Below, piece after piece: positions 5,410 to 5,639 of a DNA stretch of 5,639 nt. This DNA comes from Thermoplasmata archaeon (lineage in GTDB: Archaea > Thermoplasmatota > E2 > UBA202 > DSCA01). Position 1 is the first letter of the stretch. Each line of letters opens with the position of its first letter. The notes beneath the pieces were generated by a model. The model saw only the letters and a program-made list of their open reading frames with translations, was not told where the DNA came from and made no database searches. Both the position numbers and the translations under genes were made by a program. The stretch covers positions 1 through 5,639 of the forward strand of contig VBQP01000051.1 of the NCBI GenBank assembly GCA_008297795.1. The letters are read 5' to 3'.

Positions 5410-5538
5410 ATGGCCGAAGAAAGCTTGGCAGTAATGATCCCCTCTCAAATTGCTCAACTCCATGATATAAAAAAGGGAGGTTATTTGGAATTTGCTCATA
5501 TAGACCATGGCGAGTTTAAGATAAAGAAAGTAGAATAA
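5410..5538 (+). CDS. Short AbrB/SpoVT-like swapped-hairpin protein, possibly truncated by a frameshift
   Basis: A 42-codon frame from ATG 5410. SLAVMIPSQIAQLHDI (5-20) followed by KKGGYLEF (21-28) and GEFKIKKVE (34-42) fits the AbrB/SpoVT/VapB pattern, in which SLAVTIPxxIA, a LGIKKGDYVEF-like turn and a final IxIKK strand form a DNA-binding swapped hairpin. Such proteins are transcription factors or antitoxins. Full domains begin with another strand, often xxIKRKxGxS; here only MAEE precedes the core. A matching TIKRKLG is encoded just upstream (5390-5410) in another frame, with ATA where ATG would be expected. The gene may therefore be a pseudogene, or the window carries a one-base sequence error. 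The only ribosome-binding hint is an AGG abutting the ATG. No recognisable toxin gene follows within the window. Confidence 0.5.
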   Translation: MAEESLAVMIPSQIAQLHDIKKGGYLEFAHIDHGEFKIKKVE

Positions 5539-5553
5539 TAAAAAGGGAGAGAT

Positions 5554-5639
5554 TTAGAGGTTGAATATCCCTGGTAATATTTCTCTTCCAAATGTTGAGG
5601 CAAACCATTCGTTGAGATTTTCCAGCAAAAAAATTATTT
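5554..5639 (-). CDS. Possible C-terminal end of an unidentified protein (runs off the window)
   Basis: On the minus strand a frame open from the window edge encodes 27 residues ending in LNEWFASTFGREILPGIFNL and TAA (5556-5554). It uses ATA, AGA and GGA codons as the confident genes do, and reads as an amphipathic protein tail. A competing plus-strand frame starts at TTG 5561 after GAGG and is also open to the edge, so the strand is uncertain. I do not recognise a family from so short a piece. Confidence 0.3.
   Translation of the reverse strand, partial: IIFLLENLNEWFASTFGREILPGIFNL

Noticed and set aside
5330..5434. Plus-strand 34-codon frame from ATG 5330 containing TIKRKLG
   Set aside because: Its start would lie upstream of the TATA-like box and its tail (GWPKKAWQ) looks like out-of-frame reading; only the TIKRKLG part seems meaningful, as a piece of the damaged AbrB-like gene.
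5314..5508. Minus-strand 64-codon open frame over the AbrB-like region
   Set aside because: It has no domain resemblance, whereas the plus-strand frame over the same bases shows the AbrB pattern.

Overview
The window looks archaeal, most likely from a Thermoplasmatota-type euryarchaeon. The evidence is a PurP-family ATP-grasp enzyme (an archaeal purine enzyme), an archaeal-type COG3199 NAD-kinase-like protein, AT-rich TATA boxes about 24-26 bases upstream of start codons with almost no leader, GTG/TTG starts, frequent ATA/AGA/AGG codons, and secreted proteins rich in Asp-type calcium repeats. The lineage call is inference; no rRNA or tRNA gene is present to anchor it.

Layout. Bases 2-1163 (+) hold the C-terminal end of a probable secreted metzincin-type metalloprotease. 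A predicted lipoprotein with calcium-binding thrombospondin-3/anthrax-PA-like repeats follows, and its ribosome-binding site overlaps the protease stop codon. Bases 1160-3589 (-) hold an MFS transporter followed by a PurP-family enzyme. The purP stop codon and the lipoprotein stop codon share the palindrome TTAA. Bases 3590-3780 form a divergent intergenic region with TATA boxes for both directions, a perfect 10-bp inverted repeat and a third matching half-site at the MFS start. Bases 3781-5272 (+) hold a small protein with a predicted ribbon-helix-helix N-terminus and a helical C-terminus. One base later comes a complete COG3199 NAD-kinase-like gene with a TTG start. An oligo-T terminator candidate follows it. 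The last 370 bases are sparse: a 42-codon AbrB/SpoVT-like reading frame that may be the remains of a frameshifted gene, and the possible end of another gene on the minus strand.

How the genes may work together. The first pair is probably one secreted/cell-surface unit. PurP would act in the last steps of IMP synthesis, unless its altered ATP-grasp loop marks it as a paralog. The MFS substrate cannot be read from the sequence. The most interesting arrangement is the predicted DNA-binding protein translationally linked to a nucleotide-cofactor kinase homologue, beside an unexplained symmetric element that could be its operator. I see no CRISPR array, insertion sequence, rRNA or tRNA.
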